Assembly: GCF_001411495.1 (NCBI RefSeq)
Contig: NZ_CP012981.1
Span: forward strand, 682,001-746,000
DNA length: 64,000 nt
Reading direction: 5' to 3'
Source: Burkholderia cepacia ATCC 25416
Lineage (GTDB): Bacteria; Pseudomonadota; Gammaproteobacteria; Burkholderiales; Burkholderiaceae
Position numbers and translations under genes: made by a program. The notes under the pieces are model-generated. The model saw nothing but the letters and a program-made list of their open reading frames with translations, ran no database searches and was not told the origin of the DNA. The stretch's first letter is position 1. Every line of letters begins with the position of its first letter. Of the stretch, positions 1 through 9,464 are shown piece by piece.

Positions 1-136
1 CGCTCTTGCCCGAGCCCGATTCGCCGACGACGCCCACCACCTCGCCCGGCGCGATCGACAGGTTGATCCGGTCGACGGCGGGCAGGCCGTTGAAGTTCAC
101 CGCGAGATTGCGGATGGTCAGTAGGTTCTCGCTCAT
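1..136 (-). CDS. dppD: Dipeptide ABC transporter ATP-binding subunit DppD (N-terminal fragment)
   Basis: Only the first 45 or so codons lie in the window, and the gene runs off the left edge. The fragment opens MSENLLTIRNLAVNFN and contains a complete Walker A motif, VGVVGESGSGKS, typical of oligopeptide/dipeptide importer ATPases. Its start codon lies one base after the dppC stop, so it continues the dppABC operon. The product should be a cytoplasmic ATPase that powers peptide import, paired with DppF, which would lie further left. The subunit assignment rests on gene order plus the P-loop, because the signature motif and Walker B are outside the window. Confidence 0.88.
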   Translation of the reverse strand, partial: MSENLLTIRNLAVNFNGLPAVDRINLSIAPGEVVGVVGESGSGKS

Positions 137-137
137 G

Positions 138-1055
138 TCATGCCATCCGCTTCAGTTTGGGATCGAGCGCGTCGCGCAGCCCGTCGCCGAGCAGGTTGAT
201 CGCGAGCACCGAAATCAGGATCGACAGGCCGGGCATCGTCACGATCCACCATGCGTTGTCGATGTAGTCGCGCGCGGACGCGAGCATCGCGCCCCACTCG
301 GCGGTCGGCGGCTGCACGCCGAGGCCGAGGAAGCCGAGCGCGGCCGCGTCGAGGATCGCCGACGAGAAGCCGAGCGTCGCCTGCACGATCAGCGGCGCCG
401 TGCAGTTGGGCAGCACCTGCGAGAACATCAGGCGCAGCGTGCCGGCACCGGCCACGCGCGACGCCGTCACGTACTCCTTCTGCAGTTCGCCGAGCGCCGA
501 CGCACGCGTGAGACGCACATAGGCCGGCAGCGCGACGATCGCGATCGCGAACATCGTGTTGGTGAGGCCCGGGCCGATGATCGCGACGACCGCGACCGCG
601 AGCAGCAGCGACGGCAGCGCGAGCAGCACGTCCATGATGCGCATCACGGGCGTGTCGGCCCACTTCTGGAAGAACGCGGCGACGAGCCCGAGCACGATGC
701 CGGGGATCAGCGCGAGCACGACCGACACGAAGCCGATCCAGAACGACATCCGTGCGCCGAACATCAGGCGCGACAGGATGTCGCGGCCCGCTTCGTCGGT
801 GCCGAGGATGAATTGCCAGTTGCCGCCCGCGAGCCATGCGGGCGGAATCTTCACGTAGTCGCGGTATTGCTCGACCGGGCTGTGCGGCGCGAGCACCGGT
901 GCGAGCAGCGCGACCAGGATCAGCACGATCACGACGATCCCGGCGCCGACGGCGCCGCGGTTGCGCGAGAAGTTGGCCCAGAACTCGCGCAGCGCGAGCG
1001 CACGGCCGCCGGCCGGCGCGGATTCGCTCGGCAAGGTGTTTTGCAGATTGCTCAT
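138..1055 (-). CDS. dppC: Dipeptide ABC transporter permease DppC
   Basis: A 305-residue inner-membrane permease with a cytoplasmic N-terminal stretch, a first transmembrane helix near residues 35-55 (GAVGAGIVVIVLILVALLAP), a periplasmic loop and then five more helices. The loop EYVTASRVAGAGTLRLMFSQ is the EAA-type motif that docks on the ATPase subunit. The length matches the OppC/DppC family. It starts four bases after the dppB stop and ends one base before dppD, so the genes are probably translationally coupled. With DppB it forms the translocation channel for di- and tripeptides. Substrate is inferred from the family. Confidence 0.93.
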   Translation of the reverse strand: MSNLQNTLPSESAPAGGRALALREFWANFSRNRGAVGAGIVVIVLILVALLAPVLAPHSPVEQYRDYVKIPPAWLAGGNWQFILGTDEAGRDILSRLMFGARMSFWIGFVSVVLALIPGIVLGLVAAFFQKWADTPVMRIMDVLLALPSLLLAVAVVAIIGPGLTNTMFAIAIVALPAYVRLTRASALGELQKEYVTASRVAGAGTLRLMFSQVLPNCTAPLIVQATLGFSSAILDAAALGFLGLGVQPPTAEWGAMLASARDYIDNAWWIVTMPGLSILISVLAINLLGDGLRDALDPKLKRMA

Positions 1056-1059
1056 GGAA

Positions 1060-2070
1060 TTACCTCGTGTGGCGGATGCGCGGATTCAGCACGCCGTACA
1101 GCAGGTCGACGACCAGGTTCACGACGATCACGAGCGTCGCGATCAGCAGGATGCCGCCCTGGACGACCGGATAGTCGCGACGGCCGATCGCATCGATCAG
1201 CCACTTGCCGACACCGGGCCACGAAAAGAGCGTCTCGGTCAGCACGGCGCCCGCGAGCAGCGTGCCGATCTGCAGGCCGATCACGGTGACGACCGGGATC
1301 AGCGCATTGCGCAGCGCATGCACGACGACCACGCGCGCGGGCGACAGCCCCTTCGCGCGTGCGGTGCGGATGTAGTCCTCGCGCAGCACTTCGAGCATCG
1401 ACGAGCGCGTCATCCGTGCGATCACCGCGAGCGGGATCGTGCCGAGCACGATCGCGGGCAGGATCAGGTGGCTGACCGCCGACTTGAACGAGCCTTCGTC
1501 CGGCGCGAGCAGCGCGTCGATCAGCATGAAGCCCGTCGGATGGGGGAAGTCGTATTCGACGGCGATGCGCCCCGACACGGGCGTCCAGCCGAGGTATGAC
1601 GAAAACACCATGATGAGGATCAGCCCCCACCAGAAGATCGGCATCGAGTAGCCGGTGAGCGCGGTGCCCATCACGCCGTGATCGACGACCGAGCCGCGCC
1701 GCAGCGCGGCGATCACGCCGGCCGGCAGGCCGACCGCGAGCGCGAACACGAGCGCGCACAGCGACAGTTCGACGGTCGCCGGGAAGCGCGCGAAGAACTC
1801 GCCCGCGACGCTCGTGTTGGTGATGATCGACGTGCCGAGGTCGCCATGCAGCGCCCGGCCGATGTAGTGGAGGTACTGCATGGGCAGCGGCTGGTCGAGC
1901 CCGAGGCGTTTCATCGCCTCCGCATGCATCGCGGGATCGACGCCGCGCTCGCCCATCATCACTTCGATGGGGTCGCCCGGTATCAGGTGAATCAGCGCAA
2001 ACGCCAGGATGGTGATGCCGATGAAGGTCGGGATCACCATCCCCACGCGGCGCAACACGAATGTGAACAT
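1060..2070 (-). CDS. dppB: Dipeptide ABC transporter permease DppB
   Basis: A 336-residue permease opening MFTFVLRRVGMVIPTFIGIT, the hallmark N-terminus of DppB/OppB proteins: a membrane helix directly after a short basic start. It then has the conserved segment LIPGDPIEVMMG and a long periplasmic loop. The EAA loop reads EDYIRTARAKGLSPARVVVVHALRNAL. The length is normal for the family. It lies 110 bp downstream of dppA, and the gap holds an imperfect hairpin, which would fit more binding protein than membrane subunits being made. It forms the pore with DppC. Confidence 0.94.
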   Translation of the reverse strand: MFTFVLRRVGMVIPTFIGITILAFALIHLIPGDPIEVMMGERGVDPAMHAEAMKRLGLDQPLPMQYLHYIGRALHGDLGTSIITNTSVAGEFFARFPATVELSLCALVFALAVGLPAGVIAALRRGSVVDHGVMGTALTGYSMPIFWWGLILIMVFSSYLGWTPVSGRIAVEYDFPHPTGFMLIDALLAPDEGSFKSAVSHLILPAIVLGTIPLAVIARMTRSSMLEVLREDYIRTARAKGLSPARVVVVHALRNALIPVVTVIGLQIGTLLAGAVLTETLFSWPGVGKWLIDAIGRRDYPVVQGGILLIATLVIVVNLVVDLLYGVLNPRIRHTR

Positions 2071-2105
2071 GATGCGTCTCGTATTTTCTTGTGGGAAATG
2101 TGCGA

Positions 2106-2140
2106 CCGGCGACGGGAAGCTTTTGGCCTCCCGCCGCCGG
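2106..2140 (-). terminator. Intercistronic hairpin between dppA and dppB
   Basis: An imperfect GC-rich inverted repeat (arms about 2106-2119 and 2128-2140, around CCGGCG and CGCCGG) lies just after the dppA stop and before dppB. It lacks a good T-run in the reading direction, so it is more likely an attenuating or RNA-stabilising element than a full terminator. Such elements are common downstream of periplasmic-binding-protein genes. Confidence 0.4.
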
Positions 2141-2180
2141 ATGAATTAGCCGGTCTTCGCGACAGCTTACGACAGGCGTA

Positions 2181-3809
2181 TTACTTCACGCCAACACCGT
2201 CGAAACGGGCGTAGCCGAGCGGCTCGATACGCATGTCGACCACGTTCTTGCGCACCGGCTGGTAGACCGTCGAGTTCGCGATCGGCGAGAACGGGAGCTG
2301 TTGCGCGAAGATCTGCTGGGCCTGCGTGTAGAGCTTCGTCCGCGCGTCCTGGCCCGTCGTCGTGCGGCCCTTCTGGACCAGCTCGTCGAACGGCTTGTAG
2401 CACCAGTGCGAGAAGTTGTTGCCCTTGATCGCTTCGCAGCCGAGCAGCGTGCCGAGCCAGTTGTCCGGGTCGCCGTTGTCGCCCGTCCAGCCGATCAGCA
2501 TCGTGTCCTGCTCGCCCGAGTGCGCGCGCTTGATGTACTCGCCCCACTCGTACGTGACGATCTTCGCCTTCACGCCGATCTTCGCCCAGTCGGCCTGGAT
2601 CATCTCCGCCATCAGGCGGGCGTTCGGGTTGTACGCGCGCTGCACGGGCATCGCCCACAGCGTGATCTCGAAGCCGTTCGCATAGCCGGCCTTCGCCAGC
2701 AGCGCCTTCGCCTTCGCGGTGTCGTACGCGGCCATCTTCAGGTTCTTGTCGTACGACCATTGGGTCGGCGGCATCGGCGCGGAAGCCGCTTGGCCGGCAC
2801 CCTGGTAGACGGATTCGAGGATCGCCTTCTTGTTGATCGCCATGTCGAGCGCCTGACGCACCTCGAGCTTGTCGACCGGCTTGTGCTCGACGTTGTACGC
2901 GAGGTAACCGAGGTTGAAGCCTGCCTGCGACGGCATGTCGACACCCGCATCGGCCTTCAGCGTCGCGATGTCGGCCGGACGCGGATAGCTCATCACCTGG
3001 CATTCGTTGCGCTTGATCTTCTGCACGCGCACGCCCGGGTCGGGCGTGATCGAGAAGATCAGCTTCGAGATCTTCACTTCGCCCTTCTTCCAGTAATCAG
3101 GATTGCCGTCGAACCGGATCGTCGCATCCTTCGTGTAGCTGCGGAAGATGAACGGGCCCGTGCCGACCGGCTTCTGGTTGATGTCGGCGGCCTTGCCGGC
3201 CTTCATCAGCTGGTCGCCGTATTCGGCCGACAGGATCGACGCGAATTCCATCGCCATGTTCTGGATGAACGGCGCATTCGGCTCGGCCAGCGTGAACTTC
3301 ACGGTGTACGGATCGACCTTCTCGACCTTCGTGATCAGCTTGTCGAGGCCCATGTCGGTGAAGTACGGGAACGACACCGGGTACGCCTTGCGGAACGCCT
3401 GGTTCGGGTCGAGCATGCGCTGGAACGTGAACAGCACGTCGTCCGCGTTGAATTCGCGCGTCGGCTTGAAGAAGTCGGTCGTGTGGAACTTCACGCCGTG
3501 GCGCAGGTGGAACGTGTACACCTTGCCGTCGGGCGATACGTCCCATTTCTCGGCGAGGCCCGGCTCGACCTTCGTGCCGCCGCGCTCGAATTCGACGAGG
3601 CGGTTGTAGACGGTGAACGTGGCGGCGGTGAAATCGACGCCGGTCGTAAATTGCGCGGAATCGAAACCCGCCGGGCTGCCTTCTGAGCAGTAGACGAGCG
3701 TTTTGTTCGGAATCTGTGCGAATGCAGAACCCGCGACGCCGAGCGATGCCGCTGCCACGCCTGCAATGGCGGTAACACGCAGGGTGTGCAACAGACGGTT
3801 GTATTCCAT
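2181..3809 (-). CDS. dppA: Periplasmic dipeptide-binding protein DppA
   Basis: A 542-residue SBP family 5 protein. A Sec signal peptide covers about residues 1-31, with hydrophobic core TAIAGVAAASLGVAGSAFA and a likely cut after AFA. The mature part begins QIPNKTLVYCSEGSPAGFDSA and contains the family-5 pattern LAEKWDVSPDGKVYTFHLRHGVKFH. The size matches E. coli DppA (535). The start is supported by a GGAGG Shine-Dalgarno directly upstream. It is the first gene of dppABCD; it captures peptides in the periplasm and delivers them to DppBC. Haem-precursor or haem binding is possible in this family but cannot be read from sequence. Confidence 0.95.
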   Translation of the reverse strand: MEYNRLLHTLRVTAIAGVAAASLGVAGSAFAQIPNKTLVYCSEGSPAGFDSAQFTTGVDFTAATFTVYNRLVEFERGGTKVEPGLAEKWDVSPDGKVYTFHLRHGVKFHTTDFFKPTREFNADDVLFTFQRMLDPNQAFRKAYPVSFPYFTDMGLDKLITKVEKVDPYTVKFTLAEPNAPFIQNMAMEFASILSAEYGDQLMKAGKAADINQKPVGTGPFIFRSYTKDATIRFDGNPDYWKKGEVKISKLIFSITPDPGVRVQKIKRNECQVMSYPRPADIATLKADAGVDMPSQAGFNLGYLAYNVEHKPVDKLEVRQALDMAINKKAILESVYQGAGQAASAPMPPTQWSYDKNLKMAAYDTAKAKALLAKAGYANGFEITLWAMPVQRAYNPNARLMAEMIQADWAKIGVKAKIVTYEWGEYIKRAHSGEQDTMLIGWTGDNGDPDNWLGTLLGCEAIKGNNFSHWCYKPFDELVQKGRTTTGQDARTKLYTQAQQIFAQQLPFSPIANSTVYQPVRKNVVDMRIEPLGYARFDGVGVK

Positions 3810-4128
3810 GTTTCCTCCAGGTCTCCAGGTCGGAACCGGCCCGCCAGGGGCCGGCGTACGCGGATATTACTTGAGCTAACGATGTGGCAACAAGCTGGAG
3901 AAAAAACTCTTCTACATGACCGCGCGGGTTTGTGCCGATGTTTAGTGTGGGTAAAAAATGCGAAAACGCGCGCGAGCGACAATTTCGTTCATCTCGCGCA
4001 AGTTTCGTTCGGCAACTAAACAATTCGGGCGCGAACACGAAGGCTCGATACGCCGTTTCCGCGTGTTCCGCAGCACATCGTTGCGTTTTGCGAAACGATC
4101 CGATGACCGTCTTCAAATCGTCATGTCG
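3810..4128. other. Intergenic region upstream of dppA (leader and promoter)
   Basis: This 319-bp gap separates dppA from the transporter gene to its right; both are on the minus strand. The part next to dppA carries a small inverted repeat (CCGGCCC 3836-3842 with GGGCCGG 3848-3854) between the presumed promoter and the GGAGG ribosome site. The sequence is more AT-rich around 3865-3990 than the flanking genes, as expected for a promoter region. I see no credible small gene. Confidence 0.45.
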
Positions 4129-5436
4129 TCATGCGGGTGCGTCGAGATCGGCGCTGCGCGCGGGCACGAACGCGACCGCGACGATCGACAGCGCGATCCC
4201 CGCCATCACGTAGTAAGTCGGCGCGAGCGGCGTGCCCGTGACCTTGATCAGCCACGTGACGATGAACTGCCCGAAACCGCCGAACAGCATCACCGCGACG
4301 TTGTACGCGATCGACAGCCCGGTCGAGCGCACGTTGGCCGGGAACAGTTCGGCGATCATCGCGCCGAACGGCCCGTAGTAGCCCGCGAGCGTGATCGACA
4401 GCACGACCTGCACCGCGATCAGCCGCGCGATGCTCGGCGCCGCGTCGAGCCACGCGAACAGCGGATACATCAGCGCGAGCGTCAGCACCAGCGACCACAG
4501 CGACAGCCCCTTGCGGCCGATGCGGTCCGACCACGCGCCCGCGACCGGCGACAGCACCATCAGCAGCAGGTTGCCGGCGATCACCGCGTAGAACGATTCC
4601 GCGTAGGGCAGCTTCAGCTGCTTCACCGCGAAGGTCGGCAGATAGCTGATCAGCACGTAGATCGTCACCGTCAGCGCGATCACCGAGCCGAGCCCGCACA
4701 GCACCTCGCGCGGGTGGCGCGTGAACACTTCGCCGAGCGTCGCGCGGCGCGCGTTCTGCTGCGCATGCAGGAACGCTTCGGAATCGGCGAGATGGCGGCG
4801 GATGTAGAAGCCGATCGGGCCGATCACGAGCCCGAGGATGAACGGCACGCGCCAGCCCCAGCTGCGCAGTGCATCGTGCGACAGCCCGCGCGTGACGGCC
4901 GCGCCGACGAGCGCGCCGATCAGCAGCGCGGCCGCCTGGCTCGCCATCTGCCAGCTGCCGTAGAAGCCGCGTTTCGAGAACGGCGCGGCCTCGATCAGCA
5001 GCGCCGTCGCGCTGCCGAATTCGCCGCCCGCGGAGAAGCCCTGCAGCAGGCGGCCCAGCACGATCAGGATCGGCCCGCCGATGCCGATCGCCGCATAGGG
5101 CGGCGCGACCGCGAGCAGGAAGATGCCGCCCGTCATCAACAGGATCACGAGGGACAGCGCGGCCTTGCGGCCGGCGCGATCCGCGTACAGCCCGAACACG
5201 ATGCCGCCGATCGGGCGCATGAAGAACGCGACGCCGAACGTCGCCGTTGTCAGCAGCAGCGACGAATATTCGCTGGAGGTCGGGAAGAACAGCTCGGCGA
5301 TCACGACCGTCATGAAGCCGAACACCGTGAAGTCGTACCACTCGAGCGCGTTGCCGATCACGGCGGCGAACACCGCGCGGCGGTTCAGCGCACGCTCGGG
5401 CCGGATCGTTTTCGTTGAATTCGCAATCGTCGCCAT
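4129..5436 (-). CDS. MFS transporter, metabolite:H+ symporter (MHS) family
   Basis: A 435-residue, 12-helix major facilitator. The N-terminus RRAVFAAVIGNALEWYDFTV is the classic MHS-family start (ProP, KgtP, ShiA relatives). It is followed by the loop 2-3 motif GLYADRAGRKAAL and the conserved LQGFSAGGEFGSATALLIE. The second half carries the repeat loop AGAWSDRIGRKGLS. Members import organic acids, betaines or shikimate with protons; the substrate here cannot be read from sequence. It appears monocistronic, downstream of the HiPIP terminator, and its own promoter probably lies between 5437 and 5545. Confidence 0.88.
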   Translation of the reverse strand: MATIANSTKTIRPERALNRRAVFAAVIGNALEWYDFTVFGFMTVVIAELFFPTSSEYSSLLLTTATFGVAFFMRPIGGIVFGLYADRAGRKAALSLVILLMTGGIFLLAVAPPYAAIGIGGPILIVLGRLLQGFSAGGEFGSATALLIEAAPFSKRGFYGSWQMASQAAALLIGALVGAAVTRGLSHDALRSWGWRVPFILGLVIGPIGFYIRRHLADSEAFLHAQQNARRATLGEVFTRHPREVLCGLGSVIALTVTIYVLISYLPTFAVKQLKLPYAESFYAVIAGNLLLMVLSPVAGAWSDRIGRKGLSLWSLVLTLALMYPLFAWLDAAPSIARLIAVQVVLSITLAGYYGPFGAMIAELFPANVRSTGLSIAYNVAVMLFGGFGQFIVTWLIKVTGTPLAPTYYVMAGIALSIVAVAFVPARSADLDAPA

Positions 5437-5546
5437 GCGTGCCTCGTCCTCGTCAGTACGCCGTGTCGGGCGGCGCGGCGCGCGGGGTGCCCGCGGCGCG
5501 CTGGTTTGCAGCGAGTGTAGAAAGCGACGGAACCGTTTTCAAGCAA

Positions 5547-5586
5547 TAAAAAACGCCCGCCATCGTTCGACGGCGGGCGTTTTGCG
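5547..5586 (-). terminator. Rho-independent terminator after the HiPIP gene
   Basis: Perfect 9-bp arms ACGCCCGCC (5553-5561) and GGCGGGCGT (5572-5580). On the minus strand the stem is followed by a run of T (plus-strand A-tract at 5547-5553), and there is a short T-run on the other side, so it could act in both directions. It lies about 40 bp after the HiPIP stop. Confidence 0.85.
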
Positions 5587-5627
5587 GTTTTCGCCACAAT
5601 GCGGCATCGCACGATGCCGCACGGGCC

Positions 5628-5939
5628 TCAACCCATCTTCGAGAAGGCGCTGCACCAGCCCTTCGCCGACACCTGCTTGCCGGGGAAGGCGCCGCACGGG
5701 CCCGAGGCCGAGCCCTTCTTGCCCTGGTACAGCATGCAGGCCGCGCAATCCTGGCCCGCTGCGTATTTCGGGTACTTCGTCTTGTCGACCTTCGTGGCAT
5801 CGGCCTTGTAGCCGAGCGCCACGGCGGTCGGATCGGTTTCCGACAGCATCGGCGCATCGGCCAGCGCTTCGCGCGACAGCGCCAGCGCGGACACGGCACC
5901 AATGCTCGTAATCAGGAAACTCCGACGGGATGTTTTCAT
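5628..5939 (-). CDS. High-potential iron-sulfur protein (HiPIP)
   Basis: A 103-residue periplasmic electron carrier. The N-terminus is a twin-arginine signal, MKTSRRSFLITSIGAVSALA, suiting export of a folded [4Fe-4S] protein. The mature part has the four cluster cysteines in the HiPIP spacing: CAAC, then SGPCGAF, then KGWCSAF near the C-terminus. Length is normal. It is a single gene with its own terminator. In related betaproteobacteria HiPIPs pass electrons between the bc1 complex and terminal oxidases or other periplasmic acceptors; the partner here is unknown. Confidence 0.94.
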   Translation of the reverse strand: MKTSRRSFLITSIGAVSALALSREALADAPMLSETDPTAVALGYKADATKVDKTKYPKYAAGQDCAACMLYQGKKGSASGPCGAFPGKQVSAKGWCSAFSKMG

Positions 5940-6122
5940 GGGGGACTCGCTCCAACGTTATCGGTTTGAAAGCTGTTCTGGCGACAGCCGTTCGACAGAA
6001 TAACGCTCAAGCGAATAAATGTGCGCGCCGAAATTCCAGAGATAAGGAATTTCACAAGGCTGCCATGTGCCCGCAACCTGGCCGACACGCACACGCGACA
6101 TGCCCGCTACACGCCCGCCACA

Positions 6123-7232
6123 TCAGCGGTAAGCCGCCATGTCGCCCACGCGCTGCGCGAGCGCGAGCGACGCGGTGAGCCCCGGCGACTCGATGCCGAA
6201 CAGGTTCACGAGCCCGCGCACGCCATGCTGCGCGGCGCCCTGCACGATGAAATCGGCCGGCGGCTCGCCCGGCCCCGCGAGCTTCGGCCGGATGCCCGCG
6301 TACGCCGGCTGCAGCGCATCGTCGGGCAAGCCCGGCCAGAACGCGCGGATCGACGCGTAAAACGCGGTCGCACGCGCCGGATCGACTTCGTAGCGCAGCG
6401 AATCGCACCACTCGACATCCGGGCCGAAGCGCGCCTGCCCGCCGAGATCGAGCGTCAGGTGCACGCCGAGCCCCGCGCGATCGGGCATCGGGTAGATCAG
6501 GTGCGAGAACGGCGCGCGGCCCGACAGGCTGAAGTAATTGCCGCGCGCGAGATAGAGCGGCGGCACCCAGCGCGGGTCGAGGCCGCGCGTGCGGCGCGCC
6601 AGCGCCTGCGCGCCGAGGCCCGCGCTGTTGATCACGCACGCGGCCTCGATCTCGGCGGGCGCGTCGCCGCCCGTGCGCACGACGAAGCGCCCGCCGCGCA
6701 GCACGTCGATCGATTCGACCGGGGATTTCAGCGCGCACACGGCGCCGTCGCGCTCGGCGTCGCCGAGCAGCGCGAGCATCAGCTGGTGGCTGTCGACGAT
6801 GCCGGTGGACGGCGAGAACAGCGCCTCGACGCATTCGAGCGCGGGCTCGAGCGTCTGCGCCTCGGCACGCGTGAGCGGCATCAGGTCGAGCACGCCGTTT
6901 TCGGCCGCGCGCGCGGCGATCGCCTTCAACTGCTTCACCTGCGCGGCGCTCGTGGCGACGAGCAGCTTGCCGGCGCGCCGGTGCGGCACGTGATGCGTCT
7001 CGCAGAATTCGTACAGCAGGTCGCGCCCGTGCACGCACGACGTCGCCTTCAGCGACCCGCGCGGATAGTAGAGCCCCGCATGGATCACTTCGCTGTTGCG
7101 CGAGCTCGTACCCGTGCCGATCGCATCGGCGGCCTCGAGCACGAGCGTTTCACGCCCGCGCGCGGCCAGTTCGCGCGCAATCGCAAGACCGACGACGCCC
7201 GCGCCGATCACGACACAATCCATCTGCTCCAT
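6123..7232 (-). CDS. FAD-dependent oxidoreductase, L-2-hydroxyglutarate oxidase (LhgO) type
   Basis: A 369-residue DAO-family flavoprotein. Starting at the methionine at 7232 puts the dinucleotide-binding motif [15 protein letters not shown] about six residues from the N-terminus, as usual. The open frame extends further upstream, but that extension is Arg/Pro-rich and has no family match. Other landmarks are [14 protein letters not shown], the LhgO-type FAD contact region, and [16 protein letters not shown] near the C-terminus. Family members oxidise L-2-hydroxyglutarate or related 2-hydroxy acids and donate electrons to the quinone pool. The exact substrate is inferred. It lies downstream of an AAA ATPase gene on the same strand. 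Confidence 0.85.
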   Translation of the reverse strand: MEQMDCVVIGAGVVGLAIARELAARGRETLVLEAADAIGTGTSSRNSEVIHAGLYYPRGSLKATSCVHGRDLLYEFCETHHVPHRRAGKLLVATSAAQVKQLKAIAARAAENGVLDLMPLTRAEAQTLEPALECVEALFSPSTGIVDSHQLMLALLGDAERDGAVCALKSPVESIDVLRGGRFVVRTGGDAPAEIEAACVINSAGLGAQALARRTRGLDPRWVPPLYLARGNYFSLSGRAPFSHLIYPMPDRAGLGVHLTLDLGGQARFGPDVEWCDSLRYEVDPARATAFYASIRAFWPGLPDDALQPAYAGIRPKLAGPGEPPADFIVQGAAQHGVRGLVNLFGIESPGLTASLALAQRVGDMAAYR

Positions 7233-7388
7233 GACGTTTCGCGCCGTTAGCGCGTCGAGGGGAGAGAAGAGAATTGTACGTCCCGGTTCTCCCGCTTGCC
7301 GAAGGTCGCGCGCCGCGTCGCGACGACACGGTGCACGCCGCACGGCACGGCACGGCGCGCGTGCCGCCGCCGGGCACGCGCCGCCGGT

Positions 7389-8369
7389 TCAGAAGCCGAT
7401 CGGCCGGCGCTTCGCGGCGCCCTCGTCGGCCCGGATGTCGCGCGGCCCGATCGCGTCGCGCCCGTCGAGCCGGGCGGCGCCGAATGCGTGCAGCAGCGCG
7501 CGGCGCATCGTGCGCGGCGGTGTCGCGGCCAGCACGTCGAGCGCGTCGTCGCCCAGGGTATCCGGGAAGCGCCGCCCCCACGCATGCGACGTGCGGATCT
7601 CGTCGTAGATCGTCTGCGCGATCCGGCGCGCGCCGGCCGCATCGGGCGGCTCGATCTCGTACACGTTCATCCGGTTGAGCAGCGGCTCCGGGATCGCTTG
7701 CGCATCGTTCGCGGTCGCGATCCAGATCACGTTGCCCGCATCGATCGGCACTTCCGCGAATTCGTCGATGAACGCGCGCGCGGTGTCGTGCTCGAGCAAC
7801 GCGTACAGCGCGCCGAGCGGATCGTATTGCGCATCGCTGCCGGCCTTGTCGATCTCGTCGACCGCGATCACCGGGTTCGCGTAGCTGCCGTTCACGAGCG
7901 CATCGAACACCTTGCCGGGCTTCGCGTTCTTCCATTGCGACGACGCCCCCGACAGGATCCAGCCGGCCGTCAGCGAACTCATCGGCACGTAGTGGTACGC
8001 GGTGCCGAGCAGCTGCGCGAGCGCCTTCGCGAAATGCGTCTTGCCGATGCCCGGGGGCCCGAGCAGCAGGATCGGCATCAGTTCGAGCCGGTCGTCCGTT
8101 TCGAGGCACAGCGCGATCTGCTTGCGCACGTCGTCGAGCGGCTCGGCGAAATTGGGCAATGCCTCGCCGAGCGCGTCGAACGACGGCATCCGGTTCGGCT
8201 TCACGCAAAAGCGCAGATTGCCCGTCTTGAGCATCTTCTCGTAGGTGGCGCGCAGTGCGTCGCTCGCGCTCTCGTTCAGGTCGCTCAGCGCCGTCTCGAC
8301 CTGCTCGAGGTCGTACACCGTGCTGAAGGACGCCACCGCCAGTTCCTGTTTCACCATCGCCGTCGTCAT
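7389..8369 (-). CDS. Stand-alone Lon-like AAA ATPase
   Basis: A 326-residue AAA+ ATPase. The methionine at 8369 has a GAGG ribosome site at good distance; a further in-frame start nine codons upstream is less likely. An N-terminal helical region (about 1-70) precedes the AAA core: Walker A GPPGIGKTHFAKALAQLLG, Walker B PVIAVDEIDKAGSD, sensor-1 VIWIATANDAQAIPEPLLNR, and a lid domain with RTMRRALLHA. It resembles the ATPase part of Lon but has no protease domain and ends soon after the lid. It is likely a remodelling ATPase or chaperone; the client is unknown. It is divergent from the nitroreductase gene. Confidence 0.8.
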   Translation of the reverse strand: MTTAMVKQELAVASFSTVYDLEQVETALSDLNESASDALRATYEKMLKTGNLRFCVKPNRMPSFDALGEALPNFAEPLDDVRKQIALCLETDDRLELMPILLLGPPGIGKTHFAKALAQLLGTAYHYVPMSSLTAGWILSGASSQWKNAKPGKVFDALVNGSYANPVIAVDEIDKAGSDAQYDPLGALYALLEHDTARAFIDEFAEVPIDAGNVIWIATANDAQAIPEPLLNRMNVYEIEPPDAAGARRIAQTIYDEIRTSHAWGRRFPDTLGDDALDVLAATPPRTMRRALLHAFGAARLDGRDAIGPRDIRADEGAAKRRPIGF

Positions 8370-8592
8370 ACCAACCTCGCTGCCGCTTGCTGTCACACGA
8401 TCATCAGACCCTTACGATTTCAGTGTAGCGATCCCGCATCCCCGCGCAAGCAAGCAGCCACGCGCGTGTGCTGCTAACACCCGCGCGCGCTGCACGCCGG
8501 CGCACCGCGGCGTATGATCGTCGGTTCACCCACCCGCCGCACCGGCCCGGCCGACGGCGCCCGCGCGGCGCGTCGGATCTCGCCCCGAAGGT

Positions 8593-9318
8593 ATGCCGAT
8601 GTCCGTCCCCACTGCTTTCCCGCGCGTCGATGCCGATGCGACCGGCGCCGTCGACGCGGCGCTCACGTCGCGCCGTGCGATCCGCGCGTTCCTGCCGACG
8701 CCCGTGCCGCGCGACACGCTCGAGGCGATCCTCGAAGCCGCGAGCCGCGCGCCGTCGGGCACCAACATCCAGCCGTGGCGCGTGTACGTCGCGACGGGCG
8801 CCACGCGCGACGCGCTCGCCGCCGCGCTCACCGCGGCCCACGACGATCCCGCGCGCGACGAGAAATACGTCGCCGAGTACGACTACTACCCGCGCGAGTG
8901 GGTGTCGCCGTATATCGACCGGCGCCGCAAGGTCGGCTGGGACCTGTACGGCCTGTTGAACATCGGCCGCGACGAGAAGGCGCGCATGCATGCGCAGCAC
9001 GCGCGCAACTTCCGCTTCTTCGATGCGCCGGTCGCGCTGTTCTTCACACTCGACCGCGTGATGACCCACGGTGCATGGCTCGACTGCGGGATGTTCCTGC
9101 AAGGCGTGATGACGGCCGCACGCGCACGCGGGCTCGATACCTGCCCGCAGGCCGCGTTCGTGCCGTTTCACCGGATCATCACCGAACACCTCGGCATTCC
9201 CGCCAACGAACAGTTGGTCTGCGGCATGTCGCTCGGCCATGCGGACCCCGACGCGATCGAGAACCGCCTCGTCACCGAGCGCGCGAGCGTCGCGGAGTTC
9301 GCGCGTTTTTTCGGTTGA
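8593..9318 (+). CDS. Nitroreductase family protein
   Basis: A 241-residue FMN-dependent oxidoreductase. The N-terminal FMN-phosphate motif is SRRAIRAFLPTPVPRDTLEA, followed by the classic ASRAPSGTNIQPWRVYV. The C-terminal half carries CGMSLGHADPDA, close to the family C-terminal flavin contact. The start has an AAGG site just upstream; a second ATG two codons in is also possible. Such enzymes reduce nitroaromatics, quinones or related electrophiles with NAD(P)H and act as dimers in the cytoplasm. The physiological substrate is unknown. It is divergent from the AAA ATPase gene. Confidence 0.88.
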   Translation: MPMSVPTAFPRVDADATGAVDAALTSRRAIRAFLPTPVPRDTLEAILEAASRAPSGTNIQPWRVYVATGATRDALAAALTAAHDDPARDEKYVAEYDYYPREWVSPYIDRRRKVGWDLYGLLNIGRDEKARMHAQHARNFRFFDAPVALFFTLDRVMTHGAWLDCGMFLQGVMTAARARGLDTCPQAAFVPFHRIITEHLGIPANEQLVCGMSLGHADPDAIENRLVTERASVAEFARFFG

Positions 9319-9464
9319 AAACGCATGACGCGGCCCTACCTTTCGAACAGGACCGCATCGTGCGGCGAACCTGTCGCGACGCGTCCTGTCACATCACGAC
9401 CAAAATCGATCGGGCGTAAGATGTGCGTCCGTTCCCCGCTATCGCGCGTTCCCGGAGACGTTTC

